Of a DNA stretch of 64,000 nucleotides, positions 38,831 through 46,313 are shown piece after piece (position 1 is the stretch's first letter; the number at the start of each line of letters is the position of its first letter). This DNA is from Actinokineospora globicatena (GTDB lineage: Bacteria > Actinomycetota > Actinomycetes > Mycobacteriales > Pseudonocardiaceae), in NCBI RefSeq assembly GCF_024171945.1, contig NZ_JAMTCR010000002.1:2232001-2296000 (forward strand). The letters are read 5' to 3'. The translations under genes were made by a program, and so were the position numbers. Under the pieces are notes generated by a model. That model made no database searches. It worked only from the letters and a program-made list of their open reading frames with translations, and was not told where the DNA came from.

Positions 38831-38875
38831 GTCCCGGACCCCGCCACAGCGGAGTGACCCCGCGGGGCCCGGGAC
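38831..38875. terminator. Hairpin terminator
   Basis: GTCCCGG-A-CCCCGC pairs with GCGGGG-C-CCGGGAC over a long loop, 12 bases beyond the stop of the small peptide gene on the minus strand and about 100 bases after the TetR stop. Confidence 0.5.
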
Positions 38876-38887
38876 GGTGGGTCCGCG

Positions 38888-38977
38888 CTAGCCGAGCAGG
38901 CCTCCGATGAGACCCGTGACGGTTCCGATGACGGTGTCGAGGATGCTGGTGACCACGCCGAGCAACTGGCTGAGCAT
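38888..38977 (-). CDS. 29-residue hydrophobic helical peptide
   Basis: The ATG at 38977 is preceded at ideal spacing by GAGGAGGTCC, one of the best ribosome sites in the window. It encodes 29 residues rich in Leu, Ile, Val, Gly and Thr (MLSQLLGVVTSILDTVIG, then TVTGLIGGLLG) with one Asp and no Lys or Arg. A helical plot puts the polar Ser, Thr, Asp and Gln largely on one face, so an amphipathic or membrane-active helix is likely. A hairpin follows the stop. No family is recognised; it could be a toxin of a small toxin-antitoxin pair, a surface-active peptide or a membrane-protein modulator. The 278 bases upstream hold no other gene. Confidence 0.6.
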   Translation of the reverse strand: MLSQLLGVVTSILDTVIGTVTGLIGGLLG

Positions 38978-39255
38978 TTGTGGACCTCCTCTATCTCTGG
39001 ACCGTCGGAGCGGACTACCCCGACACCGTCCTTTGTACGGTTCGGACGGTGCCCGGGGCGAGCAAGTCCGCACTGTGGGGTGACACCCAATCGAGTGGAT
39101 TGGCGAAACGTTCTTGACCCCTGATCGGGGGTATGGCATCTACCAGCGGTTTGTTCGGAAACCGAGGAATGCTCATCGGTGGGGTGCTTTGCCCCGTTCG
39201 GTACGGAGCGCGTCACGCAGTGCGGCTGTGTGGGTGACCTTCGGCGCTGGACGGA

Positions 39256-39879
39256 CTAGTCCATCCCGGACACCCGCAGGGTGATGTTGAGCCTGCCGCT
39301 CAGGCCGAGGTCCGGATCGGCCGTCCCCGGCCGGATCTTGGTCACCCCGTGGTAGGCCAGCCGGGACTCGCCGCCGAACACGACCAGGTCGCCGGAGCGG
39401 AGGTCGACGTCGGTCCACGGCCGCCCCCGGTTCTCGGTGTTGCCGAACCGGAACACCCCGGTGTCGCCGAGGCTGAACGAGACGACCGGGTCCATCGACC
39501 GCTCGTCCTTGTCCTGGTGCAGGCCCATCCTGGCGTCGGCGTCGTAGAAGTTCACCAGCGCGATGTCCGGCCGGTAGTCCACGGCGAACCCGGCCGCTGC
39601 CACCGCCCGCCTGCCGAGGTCGCCGAGCCACTCCGGGAACGGCAGCACGGCCGTCCCGTCGTCGAGCACCCTCGTGTAGCGGTAGGGCACCCAATGCCAC
39701 CCCAGGCACACCATCCGCACCGACATGACACCGCCGTTGGGCAGTCGCTGCTGCCGCATCCCCGGCGCCCACTCCCGGCAAGCGGCCAAGAGATCGCGCT
39801 GGGTAGCTAGGTCGAGCCAGTCCGGCAGGTGCACCGCCCCCGGAGCCAGGTCGAGCCGGGGACGTGGGATCAGTTCCAC
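39256..39879 (-). CDS. alkB: AlkB-like 2-oxoglutarate/Fe(II) dioxygenase
   Basis: This 207-residue enzyme has the iron-binding HQD of ARMGLHQDKDE near residue 120 and the distal His of LAYHGVTKI near 180. The 2-oxoglutarate Arg pair lies in GRLNITLR near 200. NFYDADARMG is the AlkB signature before the HxD. AlkB removes 1-methyladenine and 3-methylcytosine from DNA by oxidation. It is the last gene of a four-gene operon, overlapping the preceding gene by 10 bases. The partners (ECF sigma, methyltransferase) strongly support a role in alkylation repair. Confidence 0.92.
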   Translation of the reverse strand: MELIPRPRLDLAPGAVHLPDWLDLATQRDLLAACREWAPGMRQQRLPNGGVMSVRMVCLGWHWVPYRYTRVLDDGTAVLPFPEWLGDLGRRAVAAAGFAVDYRPDIALVNFYDADARMGLHQDKDERSMDPVVSFSLGDTGVFRFGNTENRGRPWTDVDLRSGDLVVFGGESRLAYHGVTKIRPGTADPDLGLSGRLNITLRVSGMD

Positions 39880-40316
39880 GTGGACTCTGCCGACCAGTGC
39901 AGGTCACCGTCGAAAAAGGACCAGCTCGACCCGTCCGAACCCGCGCCGCACAACCCGTCCACATCGCCGACGAGCGCAGGCAGGTCGGGGCTGGCCAATC
40001 CGGCGAACGCGATCGTCCGGTTGGGACGCCACTGCGGCAGGGTCGCCAACCGCCGTCCCATGCCCGCCCAGGTCGCCGCGTCGTCGGCGATCACCCACAG
40101 GTCCGGGCTGCCGTCGGCGAACCGGCACGCCTGCCGCAACCACGACGCCGCCACCGGCGGCCACGACACCACCGCGCACACGGTCCCCTCCCAGGCCGCG
40201 GCGAACGCCTCCGCCGCGGCCGTCGAGACCGGGTCCCGCCCATGTCCCACGGTGACCAACCCGCCCCCGCGCCGCCGCGCCAGGGCCAACACCGTCGCCA
40301 GTTCCCGGTCGGTCAT
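39870..40316 (-). CDS. Conserved-looking 148-residue protein of unknown function in alkylation operon
   Basis: No family is recognised. The protein starts MTDRELATVLALARRRGGG, with short hydrophobic strands (LVTVGHG, TVCAVVSWPP, LWVIADD, TIAFAGLA) alternating with helices, suggesting an alpha/beta Rossmann-like fold. Its C-terminus is Trp/Ser/Asp-rich (SSWSFFDGDLHWSAE). No membrane segment, zinc motif or catalytic signature is seen. The start overlaps the methyltransferase stop (ATGA) and its end overlaps alkB by 10 bases, so it must be translated with both. A role in sensing or repairing alkylated DNA is inferred only from this coupling. Confidence 0.7.
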   Translation of the reverse strand: MTDRELATVLALARRRGGGLVTVGHGRDPVSTAAAEAFAAAWEGTVCAVVSWPPVAASWLRQACRFADGSPDLWVIADDAATWAGMGRRLATLPQWRPNRTIAFAGLASPDLPALVGDVDGLCGAGSDGSSWSFFDGDLHWSAESTWN

Positions 40317-41071
40317 CAGCCTGCCGGGGTGCAGAGGTCGCACGGGCGCAGACCGGCCGCCTCCGCCGCCGCGAGGGTGCGGAACCCGCGCGGGTCCGCC
40401 GCCGACCGCGCACGGGTGCACGTCGGGTAGCAGACCACGCCGTCGGCGCCCACGTAGGCGATGCGGGACCTGGCGAAGTCCAGCAGTTCGTCCACATTGG
40501 TCTCCTCGGCGCGCAGCAGCCGCTCCTTGGTGTCGGCGCCGAAGACGTACTGGCCGAGGTTGCCGTCGGACCGGGTGACCCGGTGGCACGGGATCAGCAG
40601 CGGCACCGGGTTGTTGCCCAGCGCCGTGCCGACCGCGCGGACCGCCTTGGGCCGCCCGATCGCCCGGGCCACCCAGGCGTACGGGCGGGTCTGGCCGGTC
40701 GGGATCGCCCTGGTCGCGGTCAGCACGTCCCGTTCGAACGCGGTCAGCACCCGCAGGTCGACCGGGACCTGTGCGGCACCGTGGCCGCGCACCGCCTGCC
40801 GCAACCCGGCCGGTGCGTCGCTGGTGCGCCGCAGCGGGCGCTGGAACAGGGCGTGGAAGCGCTCGCGGAAGGTGTCGTCGTCGTCACCGACCGACTCCGC
40901 GGTGCGGATGTAGCTCACGCCGACCTCGGTGAAGGCGACCAGCAGCTCGCCGACCGGGCCGTCGAGCCTGGTCCAGTCCCCGTACACGGCCCCGGTCAGG
41001 TCGCGTGGTGGGGCCACCGCCAGCCCGCCGAGGCGCAGCGCGAACTCGTCGAAGCTGTCGTCGCCGGTCAT
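40316..41071 (-). CDS. O6-alkylguanine-DNA methyltransferase with C-terminal Ada zinc-type domain
   Basis: This 251-residue protein has an MGMT domain at about 20-200 with the methyl-acceptor Cys in LIPCHRVTRSDGNLGQY near residue 168. After it comes a domain with CYPTC near 220 and RPCDLC near 245, the four-Cys pattern of the Ada N-terminal zinc domain that takes methyl groups from DNA phosphotriesters. In E. coli Ada that domain is at the other end and is joined to an AraC-type activator, absent here. The protein would reverse O6-methylguanine and perhaps phosphotriesters, giving up a Cys each time. The start overlaps the sigma factor stop (ATGA). Control is presumably by that sigma factor. 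Confidence 0.85.
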   Translation of the reverse strand: MTGDDSFDEFALRLGGLAVAPPRDLTGAVYGDWTRLDGPVGELLVAFTEVGVSYIRTAESVGDDDDTFRERFHALFQRPLRRTSDAPAGLRQAVRGHGAAQVPVDLRVLTAFERDVLTATRAIPTGQTRPYAWVARAIGRPKAVRAVGTALGNNPVPLLIPCHRVTRSDGNLGQYVFGADTKERLLRAEETNVDELLDFARSRIAYVGADGVVCYPTCTRARSAADPRGFRTLAAAEAAGLRPCDLCTPAG

Positions 41072-41646
41072 CGGACCACCTCCTTCGCGTACTGCTCCCG
41101 CAGCCGGGCCAGGCCCCGGGAGATGTGTGACTTGACGGTCCCCTCGGGGATCCGCATGACGGCGGCGATCTCGGCCACCGGCAGCTCGACGACGTGGCGC
41201 AGCACCACGGCGAGGCGCTGATTCTCCGGCAGCGCCGACACCAGCGCGCCCAGCTCGCCCCTGGTCTCGGTGTTGGCGACCACGTCCTCGACGGTCGGGC
41301 CGGGCGCCGGGCGGTCGGGCAGCTCCGCCATCGCCACCGCGGGCCGCCGGGTGGCGCCGCGCACGGTGTTGCGCCAGGTGTTGAGCAGGATGGTCAACAA
41401 CCACGACCGCGGCCGCAGCGCGAGGATGCGGGACCGGTCGTAGCCGAGCAGGGCGCGGTAGGCCCGCAGGAAGCACTCCGCGGCCAGGTCGTCCGCGTCC
41501 GCCCCGGCGCCCACGCGCAGGGCTACCGAGTAGACCACCCGCTGGTACCCGCGGACCATCCCCGCGAACCCCGCGTCGAGGTCGTCGGCGATGGCCGCGA
41601 GCATCGCCACGTCGGTCTCGGCGTCGCTCTCGGGCAGGTCATCCAT
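41068..41646 (-). CDS. ECF-family RNA polymerase sigma factor
   Basis: This 192-residue sigma-70-like factor has region 2 (YQRVVYSVALRVGAGADADDLAAECFLRAYRAL, about residues 32-65, given here in outline) and region 4 (LPENQRLAVVLRHVVEL, then EGTVKSHISRGLARLR near 165). There is no anti-sigma gene beside it, so activity may be set by transcription or by a partner in the operon. It is first in the sigma-Ada-unknown-AlkB operon, all four genes overlapping. The ATG at 41646 is chosen for the family N-terminus; an in-frame GTG 12 bases upstream is possible. Confidence 0.88.
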   Translation of the reverse strand: MDDLPESDAETDVAMLAAIADDLDAGFAGMVRGYQRVVYSVALRVGAGADADDLAAECFLRAYRALLGYDRSRILALRPRSWLLTILLNTWRNTVRGATRRPAVAMAELPDRPAPGPTVEDVVANTETRGELGALVSALPENQRLAVVLRHVVELPVAEIAAVMRIPEGTVKSHISRGLARLREQYAKEVVR

Positions 41647-41698
41647 ACTCAAGTGAACACCGAGGGACCTTCCGGCGTTGCACATCCGTTCGGTATCC

Positions 41699-41719
41699 AG
41701 CGTACCTGCCCGAACGGGC
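41699..41719 (-). promoter_or_regulatory. Possible promoter/operator of the alkylation operon
   Basis: On the minus strand TACGCT (41699-41704) fits a -10 box about 53 bases before the sigma start. The 12-base palindrome GCCCGAACGGGC (41708-41719) abuts it on the upstream side. No ECF-type AAC box is clear. Confidence 0.4.
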
Positions 41720-41761
41720 GCGGGCCTGCGACACTGGGGCGCCCCGGACCGAGGAGCGCCC

Positions 41762-43045
41762 ATGGACCTGACCCGTCGACGGTTCCTCGCCGCGGGCTCC
41801 GGGCTCGCCGTCGCGGCGGGTGCGGCGGCCTGCACGGCCGAGGTCGCGGCCACCGAGACCCCGTTCGACCCGGCCGACTGGGCGTCCGTGCGCGAGCAGT
41901 TCCCGCTAACGCGCGAGGTTCGGCAGTTCTCCGCTTACGTGCTCGCTGCCCCGCCGCGACCGGTGAACGACGCGATCAACCGCCACCGCGCTGGGTTGGA
42001 CCGCGACACACACGCTTACCTTGACGCTCAAGCAGGTCCTGCCGTAGATGCTGTTCGTACTGCCGCTGCCGAGTACCTGGGTGGGCGCGCCGAGGACATC
42101 GCGCTAACCGACAGCACGACCATGGGGCTCGGCTTGCTCTATGCGGGCATCCGCCTCTTACCAGGGCAACAGGTTCTCACGACGGAACACGACTTCTACT
42201 CCACGCACCACGCGCTCAAGCTCCGTGGTGTGGAGGTCCACCGGGTTCGCCTGTATGACACCGCCGCTGCCGCCTCCGCCGAGGAGATGGTCGCCAGGCT
42301 CCGCGCGGGGTTGACGCCCCAGACCAGGATCGTCGCTATCACGTGGGTGCACTCCGTGACCGGGGTGAAGCTCCCCGTCCGCGCCATCGCCGACGCCATC
42401 GCGGCGCACAACGCGTCCTTACCACCAGGGCAACACGCCCTGCTGTGCGTCGACGCGGTGCACGCGCTTGGCGTCGAGGCGGCCACCCCGGCCGACCTCG
42501 GCTGCGACTTCTTGATCTCCGGCACGCACAAATGGTTGTTCGGACCTCGGGGAACGGGGGTCATCTGGGCGCGCCAGGGTGCCTGGGAGGCGACCGCGCC
42601 CGTCCTGCCGTCGTTCAGCGGACCGGCCTTCGACGAGTGGCTCAACGGCACCCCGACCGGTCCGACCACCGCCGAGGTGTTCACCCCGGGGGGTTATCAC
42701 TCGTTCGAGTACCGCTGGGCGTTGGCCGAGGCGTTCCGGTTCCACCTGGCCATCGGGCGGGACCGGGTCCAGGCGCGGACCAGGGCGCAGGTCGAGCGGG
42801 TCCAGGCCGAACTGCGGTCGAACCCGTCGATCACCGTGGTCACCCCGGCCGCGCCGGAGCTGTCGGCCGGGATCATCTGCTTCGACGTGGCGGACACCCC
42901 GCCGCAGGCCGTGGTCGCGGCTTTGGCAGGCAAGGGCGTGTCGGCCTCGGTGACCCCGTACAACGAGCGGCACGTGCGGGTCGGCCCGAGCATCGTCACG
43001 TCCGATGAGGACGTGGACGCGCTCATCCGGGCCCTGCGTCCCTAG
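41762..43045 (+). CDS. Tat-exported class V aminotransferase-fold PLP protein (putative lipoprotein)
   Basis: This 427-residue protein opens with a twin-arginine signal (MDLTRRRFLAAGSGLAVAAG) and a lipobox-like GAAAC near residue 23. The rest is a class V aminotransferase, with the PLP Lys in LISGTHKWLFGPRGTG near 250 and CVDAVHALG near 225. Relatives include cysteine desulfurases and isopenicillin N epimerase. Tat export fits a protein that must fold around its cofactor before crossing the membrane. The substrate is unknown. Two TTA codons (near 42158 and 42418) are present. It is divergent from the sigma factor gene, with 115 bases between, and convergent by four bases with the next gene. 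Confidence 0.85.
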   Translation: MDLTRRRFLAAGSGLAVAAGAAACTAEVAATETPFDPADWASVREQFPLTREVRQFSAYVLAAPPRPVNDAINRHRAGLDRDTHAYLDAQAGPAVDAVRTAAAEYLGGRAEDIALTDSTTMGLGLLYAGIRLLPGQQVLTTEHDFYSTHHALKLRGVEVHRVRLYDTAAAASAEEMVARLRAGLTPQTRIVAITWVHSVTGVKLPVRAIADAIAAHNASLPPGQHALLCVDAVHALGVEAATPADLGCDFLISGTHKWLFGPRGTGVIWARQGAWEATAPVLPSFSGPAFDEWLNGTPTGPTTAEVFTPGGYHSFEYRWALAEAFRFHLAIGRDRVQARTRAQVERVQAELRSNPSITVVTPAAPELSAGIICFDVADTPPQAVVAALAGKGVSASVTPYNERHVRVGPSIVTSDEDVDALIRALRP

Positions 43046-44079
43046 AGGACCTGCTTCCGCGCTACCACCACGTCGCGCACGATCGCCTGGTCGACTCGGT
43101 GGGAGAAACCGAGGTAAGCGCCCTCATCGAGCGGAGTCAGGTCTGCCGCCGCCAGTGCGTCGACAAGGGCCGCGCGCGGGACGACGTTCGTGTTCCACGA
43201 CAGTGCGATCGCGCCTCCGGGGCGCAAGACCTTCGCCCAGCCAGGTAGCGCTGCCTGCATCAGTTCCAACGGGCCTCGGTGAAGGCCACCGCCAGCTCGG
43301 CTGCCGTGCTGCACGCCGTAAGGGGCGTCCGCGACGATGACGTCGAAGGTGGCCGTGCGGTGGAACCTCGGCGCTTCAGTCGTGTCCGCGTTGACGTAGT
43401 CGAGGTTAAGAGCCTCGCCCGCCTTGTAGCTCTCCTTGTCCACGCCGACCGACGCGGTCAAGCGGCGCGCGACGACCTTGCCGTCGCGGCGGACCCGGGT
43501 CACGTCCGCGGTGTGCTTGAGCCGTTTGCGCTTGAGCCAGGTCTGCAGGAAGGCCGCGTAGATGTCGAAGTCCTTGGTGTCCAGGTCGATCCCGGCGGTG
43601 TCGTAGCCGTACATCAGCGCCTGGTTGAGCGTCGTGCCCCGGCCGCACAGCGGGTCGAGCACGCGCAGCCTGCGGTCGAGCATCTCCCCGGCGAAGTCGG
43701 ACGACGCCACCGCCAGGTTCAGCATCAACTTGGTGAAGTGCTCGTTGGTCTTACCCGAGTACTTCTGGATGGTGATCAGGTCGTCGTCGAACTTGTCCAG
43801 CGGCGTTAGCTCTACCGGAGCCAGGAGATCACCCTGCCGCTCGAACAGGGCGTACGCCGACGACAGGTTCGCCAGGTACCGGACGTCCCGCTCCTCGAGG
43901 TCCTGGGCCTCGAAGCCGAGGTAGGGCACCCCGCCGATCCGCACCGGCTCGATCCCGCCGACCCGCCCGCCCAGCGCCCGGTCGCCGAACACCGCGAGCT
44001 CGGCGGCCATCAGGTCGACCGAGGAGTCGGCGTAGACGCGGTTGAGCGCGGGCCGCACGAGCAGCGCGTAGGAGGGCAT
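43042..44079 (-). CDS. SAM-dependent methyltransferase, TRM11/UPF0020-like
   Basis: This 345-residue protein has a SAM-binding LDPLCGRGTTLNQALMYG near residue 142 and the catalytic-type DAPYG near 255, the pattern of amino-methylating enzymes acting on guanine or adenine in tRNA or DNA. The first 100 residues could be a substrate-recognition region. The DPLCGRGT form is typical of TRM11-like and UPF0020 proteins, so tRNA guanine N2 methylation is the best guess, but DNA is not excluded. No restriction enzyme is adjacent. It stands alone and is divergent from the ArsR gene. Confidence 0.78.
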   Translation of the reverse strand: MPSYALLVRPALNRVYADSSVDLMAAELAVFGDRALGGRVGGIEPVRIGGVPYLGFEAQDLEERDVRYLANLSSAYALFERQGDLLAPVELTPLDKFDDDLITIQKYSGKTNEHFTKLMLNLAVASSDFAGEMLDRRLRVLDPLCGRGTTLNQALMYGYDTAGIDLDTKDFDIYAAFLQTWLKRKRLKHTADVTRVRRDGKVVARRLTASVGVDKESYKAGEALNLDYVNADTTEAPRFHRTATFDVIVADAPYGVQHGSRAGGGLHRGPLELMQAALPGWAKVLRPGGAIALSWNTNVVPRAALVDALAAADLTPLDEGAYLGFSHRVDQAIVRDVVVARKQVL

Positions 44080-44147
44080 GAGCTCCCGATCTTCCAGGGG
44101 TGGGTTGGGGTGGATGGCCAGGTCGGAGGCAGGGTACGGGCTGCGCG

Positions 44148-44190
44148 CACCGACAACTCACGTCGTCCTTGACAAGAAAAGTTGTCGGTG
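44148..44190. promoter_or_regulatory. Inverted-repeat operator upstream of ArsR-SRPBCC genes
   Basis: CACCGACAACT (44148-44158) and AGTTGTCGGTG (44180-44190) are perfect 11-base arms 21 bases apart. TTGACA (44169-44174) lies between them and could be a -35 box, so binding of the regulator would cover the promoter. Confidence 0.75.
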
Positions 44191-44203
44191 AGAGGCTGGG
44201 CCC

Positions 44204-44797
44204 ATGTTCGACGTGGCGGTGATCGAGGACCCGGCGGCTGCCGAGGTCACGCTGGACCCGGTGCGGTCGGCCCTGCTGGCCGCGCTCGCGGAGCCCGGTT
44301 CGGCCAGTTCGCTGGCCGCGATCGTGGGACTGCCGCGCCAGAAGGTCAACTACCACCTCCGCGCGCTCGAGAAGCACGGGTTGGTCGAGCTCGTGGAGGA
44401 GCGGCGCAAGGGGAACTGCACCGAGCGGGTTCTTCGCGCGACCGCTGCCTCTTACGTCATCTCGCCCGCCGCGCTGTCCGCTGTCGCTCCTGACCCGTCC
44501 AAGTCGCCGGACCAGCTCTCCGCGCGCTGGCTGCTCGCCCTCGCCGCGCGCCTGGTGCGCGAACTGGGCCAGCTCATCGTCGGGGCGACGGCGGCCAAGC
44601 AGCGGCTGGCGACCTACGCCAGCGACGCCGAGATCACCTTCGCGTCGGCGGCCGACCGCGCCGCCTTCGCCGGTGAGCTCCAGGACGCGGTCGCCGACCT
44701 AGTCCGCAAGTACCACACCGAGAACGCGCTGAACGGTCGCAAGCACCGGTTCATCGTCGCGCTGCACCCCAGTCCCAAGTCCTCGCAGGACCGCTGA
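44204..44797 (+). CDS. ArsR-type winged-helix regulator
   Basis: This 197-residue DNA-binding protein has a winged helix at about residues 18-75 (ALLAALAEPGSASSLAAIVG, then KVNYHLRALEKHGLVELVEE) of the ArsR/helix-turn-helix-20 type. The C-terminal half is helical and could bind a ligand or form the dimer. No metal-binding Cys pair is seen, so it is not an arsenic sensor. The pairing with an SRPBCC gene 20 bases downstream is common in actinobacteria and suggests control of that gene. It probably binds the inverted repeat at 44148-44190 to regulate itself. Confidence 0.87.
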   Translation: MFDVAVIEDPAAAEVTLDPVRSALLAALAEPGSASSLAAIVGLPRQKVNYHLRALEKHGLVELVEERRKGNCTERVLRATAASYVISPAALSAVAPDPSKSPDQLSARWLLALAARLVRELGQLIVGATAAKQRLATYASDAEITFASAADRAAFAGELQDAVADLVRKYHTENALNGRKHRFIVALHPSPKSSQDR

Positions 44798-44817
44798 ACC
44801 CCTTGAAGGAAAGAGTC

Positions 44818-45525
44818 ATGTCGAAGCCGTTCGAGATCCGCCGCGAGGTCGTCGTCGAGGCCACCCCCGAGCAGGTCTTCAACGCCATCACCGAGAACAA
44901 CGGTTCCTGGCTGTTCCCGATGCCGTGGCCAGGGGCGGACGGCGCGGTCGACGAGTCGGGCAGCCGGGTGACGGTGTGGAACCCGCCGCACGAGGTGTCC
45001 GTGCGCACCGAGGGGCCGGACGGCTGGTTCAACGCTTTGGAGCACATCATCGAAGCGCGTGACGGTGGCACTACCGTGCTCCGGTACGTCCACAGCGGCA
45101 TCTTCACCGACGACTGGGACACCCAGTACGACGGCGCGGGCAAGCACACGGACTTCTACCTGCACTCGCTCGGCCAGTACGTGAAGTACTTCCCGGGCAA
45201 GGCCGCGACCTACGTCGCCGCCGACGGCCCCGTTGCCTCTACCGCGCCAGGTTCGGTTGACGTGCTGCGCGGCGCGCTCGGCGTTACCGCTGTCGGTCAG
45301 CGTGTACGCATCGAGGTGCCCGGTATCGACGCGGTCGACGCGGAGGTCGACTACCTGGAGGGCCAGTTCGTCGGCCTCCGGTCCGGTGACGCCCTCTACC
45401 GCTTCTACTGCCGCGAGCCCTGGGGCGCGCCGGTGTCGCTGGCCCACCACCTGTTCGTTGCCCCTGCCGACCAGGACAAGACCTCCGCCGCGTGGCAGAA
45501 CTGGCTGAACGCGGTGTTCGCCTGA
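44818..45525 (+). CDS. SRPBCC (AHSA1-like) protein
   Basis: This 235-residue protein has an N-terminal START/AHSA1 domain (RREVVVEATPEQVFNAITEN, then GPDGWFNALEHIIEARDGGT) and a second part from about 150 with strands typical of the same fold. These helix-grip proteins bind hydrophobic small molecules. The ATG at 44818 has AAGGAAAGAGTC upstream; an in-frame start five codons earlier is less well placed. It follows the ArsR gene in a two-gene operon and ends before a strong hairpin. The ligand is unknown. Confidence 0.85.
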   Translation: MSKPFEIRREVVVEATPEQVFNAITENNGSWLFPMPWPGADGAVDESGSRVTVWNPPHEVSVRTEGPDGWFNALEHIIEARDGGTTVLRYVHSGIFTDDWDTQYDGAGKHTDFYLHSLGQYVKYFPGKAATYVAADGPVASTAPGSVDVLRGALGVTAVGQRVRIEVPGIDAVDAEVDYLEGQFVGLRSGDALYRFYCREPWGAPVSLAHHLFVAPADQDKTSAAWQNWLNAVFA

Positions 45526-45589
45526 TTGCGGTAAGAGGGCTCGTTGCGGCTACCGCACCGGATTGTCGAACGGCCTAGGACCATTTGTG

Positions 45590-45626
45590 GCGAAACGCCC
45601 CGGGGCAGGAACCCGGGGCGTTTCGC
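45590..45626. terminator. Hairpin terminator
   Basis: A perfect 15-base-pair stem (GCGAAACGCCCCGGG and complement) with a 7-base loop lies 64 bases after the SRPBCC stop and about 70 bases past the small membrane peptide stop on the other strand. Confidence 0.82.
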
Positions 45627-45698
45627 CGTCTCCGCTCACATCCGTCGAACCGGACCCAAAACCAGCGGCTGGCCTGCGAAAGGTGTGCCTACAATCAA

Positions 45699-45806
45699 TT
45701 ACCTCCACCGGTCTCGGGAACAGCCCCACCACACCAGCGCCGCGTAGATCAGCAGCACCGGCACGATGAGTCCTAGGACCATCTGCCACACCTCGCCCGC
45801 GCTCAC
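45699..45806 (-). CDS. 35-residue membrane peptide
   Basis: The GTG start at 45806 overlaps the stop of the upstream gene (GTGA), and the frame ends with TAA at 45699. The peptide starts MSAGEVWQMVLGLIVPVLL, continues with IYAALVWWG and ends with a basic CSRDRWR tail: one membrane helix with a positive, cytoplasmic C-terminus. The coupling, the codon pattern and the clear topology argue that it is real. No family is recognised. It could anchor or modulate the 116-residue protein translated just before it. Confidence 0.6.
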   Translation of the reverse strand: MSAGEVWQMVLGLIVPVLLIYAALVWWGCSRDRWR

Positions 45807-46153
45807 GGGATCCACAGCGAACTCGGCCGGATGACCAGGGCGGGTGCCCCCGGTTCACCGGGCGCGGGCAGGGACAGCAGGTCGTTGACCACTTCCACCA
45901 GGTCGTTCCCGTCCTTCATCCACACCACGCCGTCCTCGACGAGGCGGTTCGCCAGCACGTGGTGCTGGTCGAACACGAACACCGCGTCGGTGTAGCGCTC
46001 CTCGGTGTGCGTCGCGGCGACCGCGACCAACTGGTCGTTCTCGGTCAACAGGTGGAATCGCCACTGCCGCTCGCGCAGTGCCACCAGGGCGCCGAGTTCG
46101 GGGAAGCGCCGCAGCGCTTCCTCGGGCGAGATGGGCTCGCGGGTACCGGTCAT
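45803..46153 (-). CDS. Uncharacterised 116-residue protein, divergent from XRE regulator
   Basis: No known domain is recognised. With the ATG at 46153 (ACGGAGTTGGTG upstream) the protein starts MTGTREPISPEEALRRFPEL and has an alpha/beta pattern (WRFHLLTENDQLVAVAA, TDAVFVFDQHHVLANRL, GVVWMKDGNDLVEVVNDLL). A longer frame would run into the XRE gene region and is rejected. The 161-base gap to the XRE start should hold divergent promoters, so the XRE protein may regulate it. It is co-translated with the 35-residue membrane peptide. In many actinomycetes XRE/DUF5753 genes are paired with a small DUF397 gene; this is not one. Confidence 0.65.
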   Translation of the reverse strand: MTGTREPISPEEALRRFPELGALVALRERQWRFHLLTENDQLVAVAATHTEERYTDAVFVFDQHHVLANRLVEDGVVWMKDGNDLVEVVNDLLSLPAPGEPGAPALVIRPSSLWIP

Positions 46154-46313
46154 CACCAACTCCGTGTGATCTACAATCGAAAACCGAATGCCAGGAGTTT
46201 CGCGCCACCGAGCCGACTCCGGCGACGGGTGTGCCGTACGTGCATCAAGCGATTCCACCACCCGGCCGGTCACTCTTCGTTGTCTCCGGCCTGTCAACAC
46301 AAAGGGGAGAACC

